A program made the translations under genes and the position numbers. 64,000 nucleotides of DNA from NCBI RefSeq assembly GCF_963664555.1, contig NZ_OY761461.1, positions 4,815,769-4,879,768 of the forward strand, given 5' to 3'. The first letter of the stretch is position 1. Each line of letters begins with the position of its first letter. The notes beneath the pieces are model-generated. The model was given only the letters and a program-made list of their open reading frames with translations. It was not told the DNA's origin and did no database searches. This DNA comes from Labilibaculum sp. Lineage in GTDB: Bacteria; Bacteroidota; Bacteroidia; Bacteroidales; Marinifilaceae. This document shows positions 33,793 through 43,495 of the stretch, piece after piece.

Positions 33793-34392
33793 CTATTTTC
33801 TTTTATTTCCAGCATACTTAGCAATCACATCGTTTAATTCGGTATTAATTGCCAATGCTTTTTCTTTTGCAGCTTTAACCTTATCTAAGGCAGCAATAAG
33901 TTGATCCTGAGCAAAAAGACCTGCAACATCAATTAAAGAAGCCTCAATTAAACTAATATCACCTTTGATTGCTTCCAATGCCGCAACACCTTCTTTTCCT
34001 TTTGGTGCTTGAGTTGTTAATTCCTTGTTTTGCATAACAATTGAATCAACTTCTGCCTGAAGACTTTCAACTTCCAATTTCACTTCTTCTTTTCGAGCTT
34101 CAGCTTTAGCTTTTACTTCAACAGCCATTGTATTCACAACAACTAATTGAGCTTTAACCTGATCGAAGTTTTTAAAAAATTTTGCGTTTTGAACTTCAAC
34201 ATTCTCATTTACCGATCTCATAGAATCCTGAAGTGCAGCAAAATCTTCTGCAACGTAAACATTCGCTCCTACAGTTTTAGCAACTTCGATTGCAGCATTT
34301 GCTCCTTCAATTTCTACTTGTGGCACTTTTCCACAGCTACTAAATAATACAGTAGTACCTACTGCCAATACAAACAACAACTTTTTTTTCAT
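33793..34392 (-). CDS. small coiled-coil lipoprotein
   Basis: Protein of 199 residues. The lipoprotein signal ends in LFSSCG (Cys about residue 20). The mature part is almost entirely helical with heptad patterns (VNTMAVEVKAKAEARKEEVK and neighbours), like DUF4398-type or Lpp-like envelope lipoproteins. Its own terminator lies downstream. The neighbouring operon encodes two L,D-transpeptidases, so an envelope or peptidoglycan-linked role is plausible, though not shown. The spacing to the next gene (76 bases) and the terminator between them suggest separate transcription. Confidence 0.85.
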   Translation of the reverse strand: MKKKLLFVLAVGTTVLFSSCGKVPQVEIEGANAAIEVAKTVGANVYVAEDFAALQDSMRSVNENVEVQNAKFFKNFDQVKAQLVVVNTMAVEVKAKAEARKEEVKLEVESLQAEVDSIVMQNKELTTQAPKGKEGVAALEAIKGDISLIEASLIDVAGLFAQDQLIAALDKVKAAKEKALAINTELNDVIAKYAGNKRK

Positions 34393-34575
34393 CTTTAAAT
34401 TAGTATAATTTATTTTTCTTGTTTTTATTTCAATTTCAATGACTATTTTCGTTTAAGTAATTTAAATCACGATTGAAATTTCCATTTAGACGAAGAATAT
34501 TAACGAAGTAACGCTGGAGAATAAAAAATATTAAAAAAAAATTAGCCAACGAAAACAAATTTCCAACACTCTGAT

Positions 34576-35145
34576 ATGCAGAGAGAAAACCACAACAACA
34601 CCAGCGACGAAGAACTTATTCACATGATCATACATGAGAATAAAACAAGCCTTTTTGAACTCCTGTATCTTCGCTACTTCAATAAAGTAATGGACAAATG
34701 CTACAGTTTCATCAAAGACAAACAACAAGCTGAAGATTTTGCCAATGATATTTTGTCTAAAGCCTACGAGAAACTGTCTGGCTTTAGAGGGAATTCGTCC
34801 TTTTCATCGTGGCTGTATTCCATTACCTATAATTACTCTATTGACTACCTGAGGCTAAAGAAGAAACTACATTACCCGAACTGGAACAAACGAAATGAAA
34901 TACCAGATATTATAGATGAATCTGAAACAGACCCGGAAGATTTTAATTACGAAAATCTGTTGGCAATTTTGGAGATGATTCATCCGGAAGAAAAAGCCTT
35001 GCTGTTAATGAAATATCAGGACAATCTTTCCGGAAAACTAATTGGACAAACTCTGAGAATAACCGAAGATGCAGTAAAAATGAGACTTAAACGAGCAAGA
35101 ACAAGAGTTATCTATCTTTATAAAAAATCATATCCCAAAGATTAA
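34576..35145 (+). CDS. ECF-type RNA polymerase sigma factor
   Basis: Protein of 189 residues. Region 2 (about 14-92) contains DKQQAEDFANDILSKAYEKL and SSFSSWLYSITYNYSIDYLR. Region 4 (about 130-180) has EEKALLLMKYQDNLSGKLIGQ, a helix-turn-helix that binds the -35 element. No anti-sigma gene with membrane segments is adjacent, so its control may differ from the FecI/R type. It diverges from the lipoprotein gene on the other side of a 183-base intergenic region, and a small protein gene follows after 57 bases. Confidence 0.9.
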   Translation: MQRENHNNTSDEELIHMIIHENKTSLFELLYLRYFNKVMDKCYSFIKDKQQAEDFANDILSKAYEKLSGFRGNSSFSSWLYSITYNYSIDYLRLKKKLHYPNWNKRNEIPDIIDESETDPEDFNYENLLAILEMIHPEEKALLLMKYQDNLSGKLIGQTLRITEDAVKMRLKRARTRVIYLYKKSYPKD

Positions 35146-35201
35146 AAAATTCTTTGGCGATTTTCGCCAAAATGAGACAATTGAACTAACAGCAAACAAT
35201 A

Positions 35202-35609
35202 ATGGATTTCAAAAACTTATTTCGAAAAATATTTAACGATTCTCAGGAATCATTAACCCCGCAGACTATAATTGACACGTTCAACAGTCAATTCGATTCA
35301 CCATTAAATACCGAATGGCATAAAACAGATCAAATTTACGAAGCCATTTTCTACAAAAATGAATTGGAACATATTGCCGTTTATCATGAAAGCGGAAAGT
35401 ATGTATGTCTAAAAATAAATCTTCAGTTGGAGTCTATCCCTGATAATATTTACCAAGCAATAAAACCATATGGCGAAGTTATGAATGCAATTAAAATTAA
35501 TTACTCAGACTCGCAAAATTTTGAAATTATTGTTCGCAACCAAAACCTTATCCGATACTCATTACTACTAAATGCTCAGGGAGAAATCCTGGATAAAAAA
35601 GATGTTTAG
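35202..35609 (+). CDS. PepSY-like small protein
   Basis: Protein of 135 residues without a clear signal peptide. The strand-rich middle, FDSPLNTEWHKTDQIYEAIF, then HIAVYHESGKYVCLKINLQ, resembles the PepSY-like (beta-lactamase inhibitor-like) fold seen in many Bacteroidetes periplasmic proteins, here in a cytoplasmic form. It follows the sigma factor by 57 bases and may be cotranscribed; it could act as a regulator. Family assignment is by eye. Confidence 0.6.
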   Translation: MDFKNLFRKIFNDSQESLTPQTIIDTFNSQFDSPLNTEWHKTDQIYEAIFYKNELEHIAVYHESGKYVCLKINLQLESIPDNIYQAIKPYGEVMNAIKINYSDSQNFEIIVRNQNLIRYSLLLNAQGEILDKKDV

Positions 35610-35684
35610 AACCAGCATATTGGTTTAATATTTATTGCCCTCGGCAAGAATATTTTTCAATATAATTTGTAATTTATTTTCTTC

Positions 35685-37907
35685 CTACTCAATAAGCTTT
35701 CTACTATTTGCGTTGATAAAAAGAATATTCCCAAGTTGATCGTAGCCCTTAAAAAGTTCAGCCTTCTCGTGCTTAAGCGATTCACCTCTAAAACCGATTA
35801 TTGTTATGCCTGCATCGGCCGAACGCTGATTAATAACTTCTTTTGACGATACATTTTCCTGTTCATGGATAATTTCAATATTAGAGGTTGTAATAGGCAG
35901 TCGGCCCGAAACAACCAAATCATCCAATTGCTTTCTGGTTTCATCGGCCTGATCTTTTTTACAGATATTAAATATCTTAATGTCCGCCTTTTTCCAATCG
36001 GAATGACCCGCAATAATAAAACTAAGCAGAATCATCAGATTCGCATTGTCGGTATCCGAAGATTTAATCCAAACATGGATATTGCTTGTGAAATCTAATT
36101 TTCGAGGCGAACTTCCCAAAATACAGAAATCAAAATTACCTGCGCGTGCCAATGAATAATTATCAATGATTAAATCCAAGCGATCAGGGTTTCCCTTGTC
36201 ATACTCGAATATCACCATATTATTTTCCATTCCGGCAACACCCGGAAGCTGAATTGCTTGTGCAATAGCGGAAGTATAAGATGGAGATATGATTGTATCA
36301 ACATAAACGTGATTCTCTATTTTATCAAAACTTTTAATTAATCGTTCCAATTCTACCTTTGACTGCAGGTAGGTAGCCTTTGAGTAGTAGCCCTCGATTC
36401 GATGCAAATACGTTCCAAATCCATATTTGTAGGAGATCCAGTTCAAAAGCTTAAAAGCAGTATCTCTCTCAAAAGATTCTTTTGAGATACAAATAGCACT
36501 TGGTCTCCATTCCCGGGCTTTTCCTTTTCCTGTTTTCTGCAAAAATACCTGCATGTTTCTGTTTAGCTGATAAAGAGCATTTAGAAAGATTGACTCAATT
36601 CCATTCCTGTTTCTATGATATCGGTTAATGAACAAATAAATTAGTGACATTACCGCTACGGCGGCAAAAGCATATAAAAAGCTAATCTTGAACATCACCC
36701 AAACCGATGTTACAAATCCTATCAGAGAGAATACCCACTTTGATTTAAAAGAAGGGCGATAACTTGGCGATGATCCAAAATGATTTAAAAAAGATATCAA
36801 ACACAATGATCCATAGGTTACCATAAAAAACATAGAAATAATTTGAGCAACTGCATTCACATCACCCAAAACAACAAATACCATTGCAATTACGCATGTA
36901 ATTAATGATGCATTTATAGGTTCATTATCTGATTTCCGACCTTTTGCCAACCATCTGTTTACCTTTTTAGAGGGGAAAGAACGATCGGCCGATAGTGCTT
37001 GAAGCGTTCGTGGAGCAACCATTACTGAGCCCAGTGCTGATGAAATTGTTGAAGCCGCAAGACCTAAAGGAATCACCAGGCTTCCTCCAATGGCAATTTT
37101 TGCCATTATTAGCTGATTTTCCATCAAATCGGCACTACTTACCGAAAAGGCCAGCTTGTAAACTACAAAAAAGTAAACAATCATTCCCAGCAAGGTTGCC
37201 GAAGTAGTGCCAACAGGAATTGATTTAGACGGATTTTTCAGATCTCCCGACAATCCAACACCTGCCGTCATTCCAGTAAAAGCAGGAAATATAATCGCAA
37301 AAACAATAAAAAACTGATCCGCATTTCTAAATTCCGCATTCATTAAACTAAAGTCTGAAACCAATGCATGATCTGTTGAACCAAAGAAAAATAGTACGAG
37401 CGAAATCATTAAAACAGCAACTACAAAGTACAAAGCCTTTACTCCCAGGTTGGCTCCTTTTTTTAGAATCAATATTGATAAAAACAGCATTGCCGGAACA
37501 CTAACTATCTGTCGTGGAAGCAGATATCCGTAGGTGCTAAAAGCCAGATTAAATAATGGTTCGAAAGCCTCAGTGAAAGCAATTACATAAAAAGCAACAC
37601 TTATTGCCTGAGAAAAGAACAAGGCAATGCCAATGGTCGCACCAATATTTAAACCAAACGAACGTGAAATAATAAAATACTCTCCACCACCTTCAACACG
37701 TTTATTTGTAGCCAACTCTGAAATAGCCATAGCCGTTGGTATCGTAACCAAATGCCCTAAAAGAATAATTAAAATTACTCCCCAAAACCCCAAACTTCCG
37801 ACCGCAAAGCCAAAGCGGAGAAATAAAATTGCGCCTAAAATGGTAGAGATTGCTGTAAAAAAGACTGGTGCTGTCCCAAATTTTTTAGTAGAAGTAGTTG
37901 CGGGCAT
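35685..37907 (-). CDS. SLC12-like amino acid/cation-chloride transporter
   Basis: Protein of 740 residues. The first 420 residues contain about 12 membrane segments of the APC fold, starting with the typical FFTAISTILGAILFLRFGFAVG and followed by GGGEYFIISRSFG. The 300-residue cytoplasmic C-terminal part resembles that of cation-chloride cotransporters. In bacteria these are rarely studied. The substrate cannot be deduced, but chloride-coupled K+ or Na+ movement is the family's usual activity. It is a single-gene unit, convergent with the PepSY-like gene. Confidence 0.85.
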   Translation of the reverse strand: MPATTSTKKFGTAPVFFTAISTILGAILFLRFGFAVGSLGFWGVILIILLGHLVTIPTAMAISELATNKRVEGGGEYFIISRSFGLNIGATIGIALFFSQAISVAFYVIAFTEAFEPLFNLAFSTYGYLLPRQIVSVPAMLFLSILILKKGANLGVKALYFVVAVLMISLVLFFFGSTDHALVSDFSLMNAEFRNADQFFIVFAIIFPAFTGMTAGVGLSGDLKNPSKSIPVGTTSATLLGMIVYFFVVYKLAFSVSSADLMENQLIMAKIAIGGSLVIPLGLAASTISSALGSVMVAPRTLQALSADRSFPSKKVNRWLAKGRKSDNEPINASLITCVIAMVFVVLGDVNAVAQIISMFFMVTYGSLCLISFLNHFGSSPSYRPSFKSKWVFSLIGFVTSVWVMFKISFLYAFAAVAVMSLIYLFINRYHRNRNGIESIFLNALYQLNRNMQVFLQKTGKGKAREWRPSAICISKESFERDTAFKLLNWISYKYGFGTYLHRIEGYYSKATYLQSKVELERLIKSFDKIENHVYVDTIISPSYTSAIAQAIQLPGVAGMENNMVIFEYDKGNPDRLDLIIDNYSLARAGNFDFCILGSSPRKLDFTSNIHVWIKSSDTDNANLMILLSFIIAGHSDWKKADIKIFNICKKDQADETRKQLDDLVVSGRLPITTSNIEIIHEQENVSSKEVINQRSADAGITIIGFRGESLKHEKAELFKGYDQLGNILFINANSRKLIE

Positions 37908-38107
37908 AGATTTGGTTGTAAAAGTTTGTGTACTAAAAATAGCAAAAAACTACCGTTATAAATGTGTATGGTAAGCTGATAAAAGAAATAAAGTTAAGAT
38001 CTTAGCAGGTATCGCCCCTATCCCATTGAAATAAACTCAGATTCTATGTATCTTCTGATATTTATAATGATACATTATAAACATTAACAGCCATACGATT
38101 CATTTTC

Positions 38108-38932
38108 ATGAAAGAAAAAATTGTTTTAATCACTGGAGCTTCTTCGGGAATAGGTAAAGCTTCAGCCTTACTTTTTATTGATAAGGGATACTCGGTTTAT
38201 GCAACAGCTCCTTCAACTATTGCAATGACCGATTTGGAAGAAAAAGGGGCAAAAATCCTTCAACTTGACGTCACTAATTCTGAAAATTGCAGGCAAGTTG
38301 TAAATCGCATCTATAAAGAATCCAAACACATTGACATTTTAGTGAATAATGCAGGATTTGGCCTTTATGGTGCAATTGAAGATGTTCCGTTGGCAGACGC
38401 CCGCGAACAATTTGAGGTTAATCTTTTTGGTCTGGCACAGTTAACTCAGATGATTCTGCCAAAAATGAGAGCAAATCGTGAAGGTAGAATCATTAATATT
38501 AGTTCCATTCTTGGCAGAATGACATTACCAATGGGCGGATGGTATCATGCCTCAAAATATGCATTGGAAGGAATTTCTGATTGCCTGCGGCAAGAAGTAA
38601 AATCATTTGGAATAAAAGTAATCTTAATTAATCCTGGTGCTATTGAATCAGATTGGGCAAATATTGCCTTATCTAAAGCCAGCAAAAACTCAAAGAATAC
38701 CAATTATCGGGCTATGACTATACAACTGGAAAATCTTCTTCTAAAATCAAAGAAAATTCAAGTGAAAGCAGAAAAAGTTGCAGAGGTAATCGTGAAAGCC
38801 AGCCTTTCAAAAAATCCAAAAATCAGGTATATTGTACCAACACATGCAAAACTAATTTGTTTCCTCAGACAATTAATCAGTGAAAAAAGTTTTGATTATT
38901 TTAAGGAAAAACTATTTAATTTTCATTCTTAA
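38108..38932 (+). CDS. short-chain dehydrogenase/reductase
   Basis: Protein of 274 residues. The NAD(P)-binding motif GASSGIGK is near residues 9-16, NNAGFG about 80-85, the catalytic Ser lies in INISSILG, and the Tyr-Lys pair in YHASK. It looks like an ordinary classical SDR, and the C-terminal extension of about 60 residues is helical. The substrate is unknown; many such proteins in Bacteroidetes act on lipids or steroid-like compounds. The intergenic stretch between it and the transporter is about 200 bases with no clear other feature. Confidence 0.92.
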   Translation: MKEKIVLITGASSGIGKASALLFIDKGYSVYATAPSTIAMTDLEEKGAKILQLDVTNSENCRQVVNRIYKESKHIDILVNNAGFGLYGAIEDVPLADAREQFEVNLFGLAQLTQMILPKMRANREGRIINISSILGRMTLPMGGWYHASKYALEGISDCLRQEVKSFGIKVILINPGAIESDWANIALSKASKNSKNTNYRAMTIQLENLLLKSKKIQVKAEKVAEVIVKASLSKNPKIRYIVPTHAKLICFLRQLISEKSFDYFKEKLFNFHS

Positions 38933-39063
38933 TGATGAAATATAAATGATCCCCATTCAAAATTTCTTCACCTCAATTTTAGAGTATTTTAACAAAATCT
39001 TCATTGATATTTGATAAAAAAAACTCTTTAATTCCGTAAGTTTATCATCCTTACGTATTAAAA

Positions 39064-40134
39064 ATGAACAGAAACCAACCTGACAGTCAAAAAAAACTAC
39101 TTAACGGAGTTCGTCCAGGTAGAATTGTATACCCAATTCTGATTGGCCTTGCCGTTGTTGTGTACATGCTGATGAATGAGGTTGATGGCAAAACTCTGTC
39201 CTTAATTGAATTTTCTTGGCATTCACTTTTTTGGCTTTGTTTTGCGTTAATCATGATGATTATTCGCGATTTAGGTTATATGGCTCGTTTGCGGATACTT
39301 ACAGATAATACATTTTCATGGAGCAAGGCATTTCGTATTATTATGCTGTGGGAATTTACTTCGGCAATAACTCCTTCTGCAATAGGAGGAACATCTGTTG
39401 CAATTCTGTATCTTAACAAGGAAGGCTTAAAAGTTGGAAAAAGTTCAGCAGTAGTTATGTCTACTTCTTTTCTCGACGAGCTGTATTTTATTCTCATGTT
39501 CCCAATCCTGATCTTGTTTTTGGATATCAACCAATTATTCATGATAGATATTCAGGAACATTCTATCTGGCTGGATTCTCTTTTATATTTTGCTTTGGTT
39601 GGCTACCTGGTAAAAACAAGTTATTTTATCGTTTTAACTTATGGTTTATTCTGGAATCCAAGAGGATTAAAATGGCTGTTGCTTTGGATATTCAAACTTC
39701 CAGTTCTTAGAAAGTGGAAACAAGGAGCAAATAAAGCAGGCACCGACATAATTGAAAGTTCTAAAGAACTGAGAAGAAAACCCTTCTGGTTTTGGTTTAA
39801 AGCATTCCTGGCAACCTTTTGTTCCTGGACTGCCAGATATTGGGTGGTCAATGTAATTCTTCTTGCATTCATGCTCCAAGGGTATAACATTACAGAACAT
39901 ATCATGATATTCGCAAGGCAATTAGTCATGTGGATCATGATGCTTGTCAGTCCAACTCCTGGCGGAAGTGGATTTTCGGAATGGGTATTCACAAAATATT
40001 TAGGCGAATTTCTTCCATCAGTTGGAGTGGCTGCAACCATGGCCTTAATTTGGCGGCTAATTTCATACTACCCCTATCTCCTAATTGGAGTCTTTATTCT
40101 TCCAAAATGGATCAAAAAGCATTTTAAAAAATAG
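39064..40134 (+). CDS. UPF0104 / lysylphosphatidylglycerol synthase-like membrane protein
   Basis: Protein of 356 residues with about 8 membrane segments. The pattern EFTSAITPSAIGGTSVAILY (near 98-117) and the later SPTPGGSGFSEW are typical of the AglD/UPF0104/LPG synthase membrane domain family. It lacks the soluble aminoacyltransferase domain of MprF, so it is the flippase-like membrane part alone. The role in the cell is unknown; transport or flipping of a lipid-linked substrate is the usual guess. The SDR gene lies 131 bases upstream on the same strand. Confidence 0.85.
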   Translation: MNRNQPDSQKKLLNGVRPGRIVYPILIGLAVVVYMLMNEVDGKTLSLIEFSWHSLFWLCFALIMMIIRDLGYMARLRILTDNTFSWSKAFRIIMLWEFTSAITPSAIGGTSVAILYLNKEGLKVGKSSAVVMSTSFLDELYFILMFPILILFLDINQLFMIDIQEHSIWLDSLLYFALVGYLVKTSYFIVLTYGLFWNPRGLKWLLLWIFKLPVLRKWKQGANKAGTDIIESSKELRRKPFWFWFKAFLATFCSWTARYWVVNVILLAFMLQGYNITEHIMIFARQLVMWIMMLVSPTPGGSGFSEWVFTKYLGEFLPSVGVAATMALIWRLISYYPYLLIGVFILPKWIKKHFKK

Positions 40135-40502
40135 ATTCCACAAGTATTTCAGCATGTTTCTGCATTGGAGATAAGTTTGGCAAATATTAAATTTGGATCG
40201 ATAGCAATAAACCGAAAACCATTCTACATCCTTTATTATTTAAAGGCAAAAAATAGTAAACACCCAACAATTCAAAGGAATTTAGACAATGTCAACTGAT
40301 TAATGATACACATATAGCATCATGATTATCAATAGATAGAACATGATCCCGAACAACTTTTTATGATCATTCACCAATTAAAAGAATCATTTCATCAAAT
40401 CCTTGCAGCTATTAACAATAAGTAAACTTATCATTTGAAACAAACAATGTAACTTGCAACTGCAAAATACATTTGCAATTCAGTAAAAACAAAAAATTAG
40501 TT
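40135..40502. other. 368-base intergenic region with one promoter element
   Basis: AT-rich with no ORF and no clear hairpin. The only element I can support is the -7 box at 40468-40475; the rest shows nothing specific. Confidence 0.6.
40468..40475 (+). promoter_or_regulatory. TAnnTTTG promoter element for the DUF4114 lipoprotein gene
   Basis: TACATTTG matches the Bacteroidetes -7 consensus exactly. Transcription would begin near 40480, only about 20 bases before ATG 40503. This argues against the ATG at 40473, which would lie inside the promoter. Confidence 0.55.
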
Positions 40503-42377
40503 ATGAGAAAATATCTACTGTCAATGATTGGACTTTTCTTAATTGTTTCTTCTTGCTCGGACAATAATGATGACAATCAGCAAACCGATCAAAAGAAAGC
40601 AATTCAAGAAGGAATTTCAATTAACAACAATCCTGCGGATCTTTTAAGCAGGGTTACCACAATGAATGATTTAGTGATTATCAACAATCTTCCTGCCGGA
40701 ACAACAAAAGAAGGAACTACAGGAATTGAAATTGATTTGACTAAAAATTATGCTTTCAAACTAAAAGCTGAAGTTGAAGCTCCTAAAGTAAAAGGTGAAG
40801 CTGTTCAAGCGACTCACGTCAAAATTATCGACAACATGGCATTTGTTTCCTACAATACAAAAGGAAGCAAATACAGCGGTGGAGTTGAATTATTCGACAT
40901 TTCAGATCAGGACAATCCTGTATTAAAGGCTCAGGCGTTATTTCCTGATGTTGACGTTAGTGCTGTTGATTATTATGATGGAGTAATTTATCTGGTAGGT
41001 GCAGTGGATCCTGAAAGTGCTGGTTATGTTCTCGCATCTCCTGCTGTTTTAATTAGTTTAGAGTTAAGTAATTCTAAAAAAATCATGTCTGTTTCAGGAC
41101 TGGTTGATCTTCCTTCTTATGTTGCTACAGATGTTGAAATTGATGAAAATTACATTTATGCAACCAGTGGATCTGATGGAAAACTAAGCATTCTTAAACG
41201 CAGCGACTACTCTTTAGTAACTGGAATTGATATTAATGATGCCAGATCTTTAAGTAGTAATGATGAAAACATTTATGTGCTTAATGCAACCAATGAAAAA
41301 ATACAGTCTTTCAAAAAAGCTGATTTTACAGAATTAGAGGCAATTGAAGTTCAAGGTCCGATTACTGATGAATCAAAAACCGAAATTGATGTTACCGACA
41401 ACTATATCCTTGCGGCATTGAACGTATCAGGATTAGATATTCGTAATTTGGACGGATCTTTAAAAGAGCGCTTCAATCGCCCTGAAACTCCTGCAGGTGG
41501 TCTTGATGAGGATTACGTAACCAACTCGGTATGCTTAAATGAAGAACTATTGCTGATTGGTAATGGTGGCGCTGGTGTATACGTTGGCGCTATGATTCCT
41601 GAAAATGATAATAATGTTACTCTGTTAGGAAATATGGACTTTGGTTCATCGGTAAACTTTGTTGAATCGAGAGGCAACTACATTTTTGTTGCTGCCGGAA
41701 CGGGAGGGCTAAAAATTATTACTATTGAAATGGACGAAGGTGTACCGGATGATATCATTCCAACAAAACCTTGTGAAACTTTGGTAGACAACATTATTGC
41801 CATGTTCCATGAAAATAAGGATAACCGCGCAGCGAATTCTGACTTATTCTCTGATGAGAACAACTTGATTCTAAAATTAACCAAAGAATCTCCTGTTTAT
41901 CTAACTTTCGTTGATGAAGGAGCTGGTTGGAAAAATTCATTGGCCTACTACACTTACGATGCTGAATATCCTCCTGCAAGTGCTGACGAATTAGAACTTC
42001 ACATGCTTTTCCCTAATGCTTCAAAAGAAGGATTTGGAGGGGGACTCAAAACCGGAGATCGTGTTCAGTTAGGTGATGCTCCTTTTGCACAAAACACAGT
42101 AATTGGATTTTGCCTAATCGCCCAAGGTTGGAAAAACGGTGCTACTGTTGATGGTGTTTATCGTCATTATACCAATATTGAATGGAACAAAGACGCAAAA
42201 CAACAACATGTATTGTTTAAAGAAAAAAACTGTAAGGATATTGTATTGTGTTTCGAAGATACTCAAGTGCCTGGTGGAGATAAAGATTTTAACGATATAA
42301 TTTTCACCGTGAATGATAATGAGGAAGATGCTAATATAGCAACTGCTTTCGACACGACAAATATGGTTGAAAAATAA
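40503..42377 (+). CDS. lipoprotein with beta-propeller-like region and DUF4114 domain
   Basis: Protein of 624 residues from ATG 40503, with lipoprotein signal MRKYLLSMIGLFLIVSSCS (Cys about residue 18). The mature part (about 90-430) has beta-propeller-like LVIVD repeats, for example HVKIIDNMAFVSYNTKG and VELFDISDQDNPVL. The C-terminal DUF4114 domain ends in GGDKDFNDIIFTV, an Asp-rich, probably calcium-binding motif. It likely sits on the cell surface as an adhesin-like or exopolysaccharide-associated protein. It starts downstream of a clear promoter and is followed by a terminator, so it is probably a single-gene unit. Confidence 0.85.
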   Translation: MRKYLLSMIGLFLIVSSCSDNNDDNQQTDQKKAIQEGISINNNPADLLSRVTTMNDLVIINNLPAGTTKEGTTGIEIDLTKNYAFKLKAEVEAPKVKGEAVQATHVKIIDNMAFVSYNTKGSKYSGGVELFDISDQDNPVLKAQALFPDVDVSAVDYYDGVIYLVGAVDPESAGYVLASPAVLISLELSNSKKIMSVSGLVDLPSYVATDVEIDENYIYATSGSDGKLSILKRSDYSLVTGIDINDARSLSSNDENIYVLNATNEKIQSFKKADFTELEAIEVQGPITDESKTEIDVTDNYILAALNVSGLDIRNLDGSLKERFNRPETPAGGLDEDYVTNSVCLNEELLLIGNGGAGVYVGAMIPENDNNVTLLGNMDFGSSVNFVESRGNYIFVAAGTGGLKIITIEMDEGVPDDIIPTKPCETLVDNIIAMFHENKDNRAANSDLFSDENNLILKLTKESPVYLTFVDEGAGWKNSLAYYTYDAEYPPASADELELHMLFPNASKEGFGGGLKTGDRVQLGDAPFAQNTVIGFCLIAQGWKNGATVDGVYRHYTNIEWNKDAKQQHVLFKEKNCKDIVLCFEDTQVPGGDKDFNDIIFTVNDNEEDANIATAFDTTNMVEK

Positions 42378-42398
42378 GATTGAACTTATCAGACAAAG

Positions 42399-42427
42399 TG
42401 CCATTTCTCAGGAAATGGCATTTTTTT
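42399..42427 (+). terminator. terminator of the DUF4114 lipoprotein gene
   Basis: TGCCATTTC (42399-42407) and GAAATGGCA (42412-42420) form a perfect 9-bp stem with loop TCAG, followed by seven T. It lies at the convergent junction with the DUF6427 gene, whose stop is at 42426. Confidence 0.9.
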
Positions 42428-43403
42428 ATTCTATAAAGTGGATTAGAATACTTGATACCACCAGAATATAAAACAAGAGTTCACCAATCCAAGAGTGTTT
42501 TTGGAATACAAAATAGTGGCTTGTAATGTAGGTTACCGGAATGATACTAATAAAGTACATTTCAACACCTGCTCCTTTAAAAAATGCAAAACCAAGAGCT
42601 GAAACCAAAAAGAAACTCAACAAAATAATAAAATATTTACGCGAACTTATTTTTTTCTCCTCATAAACATTCAACATGTACAAAGAAGAGAGAACAACCA
42701 GAAAGCCAAGTATTCCCCAATATGAATATTGGAAAACCGACACAATTCCTGAATTATTTTTAGAGGAGAAGAGATTCCCAATTGTTTTTAAGAGTTCGGC
42801 CAGATTATCGTTCCAAATGTACCAAGCCACAACAAAAAAAACGGGGGCAATAAAGCCTATTAATCCCGCGAGAATTTCTTTACTGCGCAAATATCCTAAA
42901 ACCGCAAGTGCCATCCAAAACCAGAAAATATATATTCCTGCAAATAAATAAAACAGACCTGCTAATCCTACTAAAAATCCGGCATCGAAAGAGTTGGAAA
43001 GAGTTGCTGTCCCCTGATAAATTTTAAATACCCGTTCCACAGAAAGAAACAATAAAAATGCAGCAAATAACGAAGGATGCATGCCTCCTAATGAGATAGT
43101 TCCCGTGGCAATAAGAGCAAATACGAATGCAGGTAAATCTGTTCGTTGCCGGATAAAAATATACTGCTCATTTAAACGCACCATTCCATAAGCCATCAAT
43201 ATTAGGAGAAGACAAGCAATCAGACTTAGAACAAAATTATTACCTCCTGTAAGAAATAACAACAATTCGTACAATGGCATTTGGTTCTGTCCTGCTGTTA
43301 AGGATACCGAATGCAGTAAGGTTCCCATCCAGAGCAATACGATAATAACCGGAATTAGTATCAATAAAACAGAATGGCGTCCTTTAATTGTCTTTAAGAG
43401 CAT
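42426..43403 (-). CDS. DUF6427-type integral membrane protein
   Basis: Protein of 325 residues with about 8-10 membrane segments and few charged residues in them. It starts MLLKTIKGRHSVLLILIPVI and contains GGMHPSLFAAFLLFLSVERV, typical of the Bacteroidetes family I know as DUF6427. No enzymatic motif is visible; these proteins lie next to genes for envelope polysaccharide and nucleotide functions in related genomes. It is 92 bases from purD. Confidence 0.75.
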   Translation of the reverse strand: MLLKTIKGRHSVLLILIPVIIVLLWMGTLLHSVSLTAGQNQMPLYELLLFLTGGNNFVLSLIACLLLILMAYGMVRLNEQYIFIRQRTDLPAFVFALIATGTISLGGMHPSLFAAFLLFLSVERVFKIYQGTATLSNSFDAGFLVGLAGLFYLFAGIYIFWFWMALAVLGYLRSKEILAGLIGFIAPVFFVVAWYIWNDNLAELLKTIGNLFSSKNNSGIVSVFQYSYWGILGFLVVLSSLYMLNVYEEKKISSRKYFIILLSFFLVSALGFAFFKGAGVEMYFISIIPVTYITSHYFVFQKHSWIGELLFYILVVSSILIHFIE

Positions 43404-43495
43404 GAATTTAAGCTTTTAGCGAACCAGAAGTGCAAAATAACAACTACCACTCAATTTTCAAATAAAAAAAAAGAGCAGTAGTTTTTATAAATCAA

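Noticed and set aside
40473..40502. Earlier start for the DUF4114 lipoprotein
   Set aside because: It overlaps the promoter -7 element and would bury the lipoprotein signal peptide.
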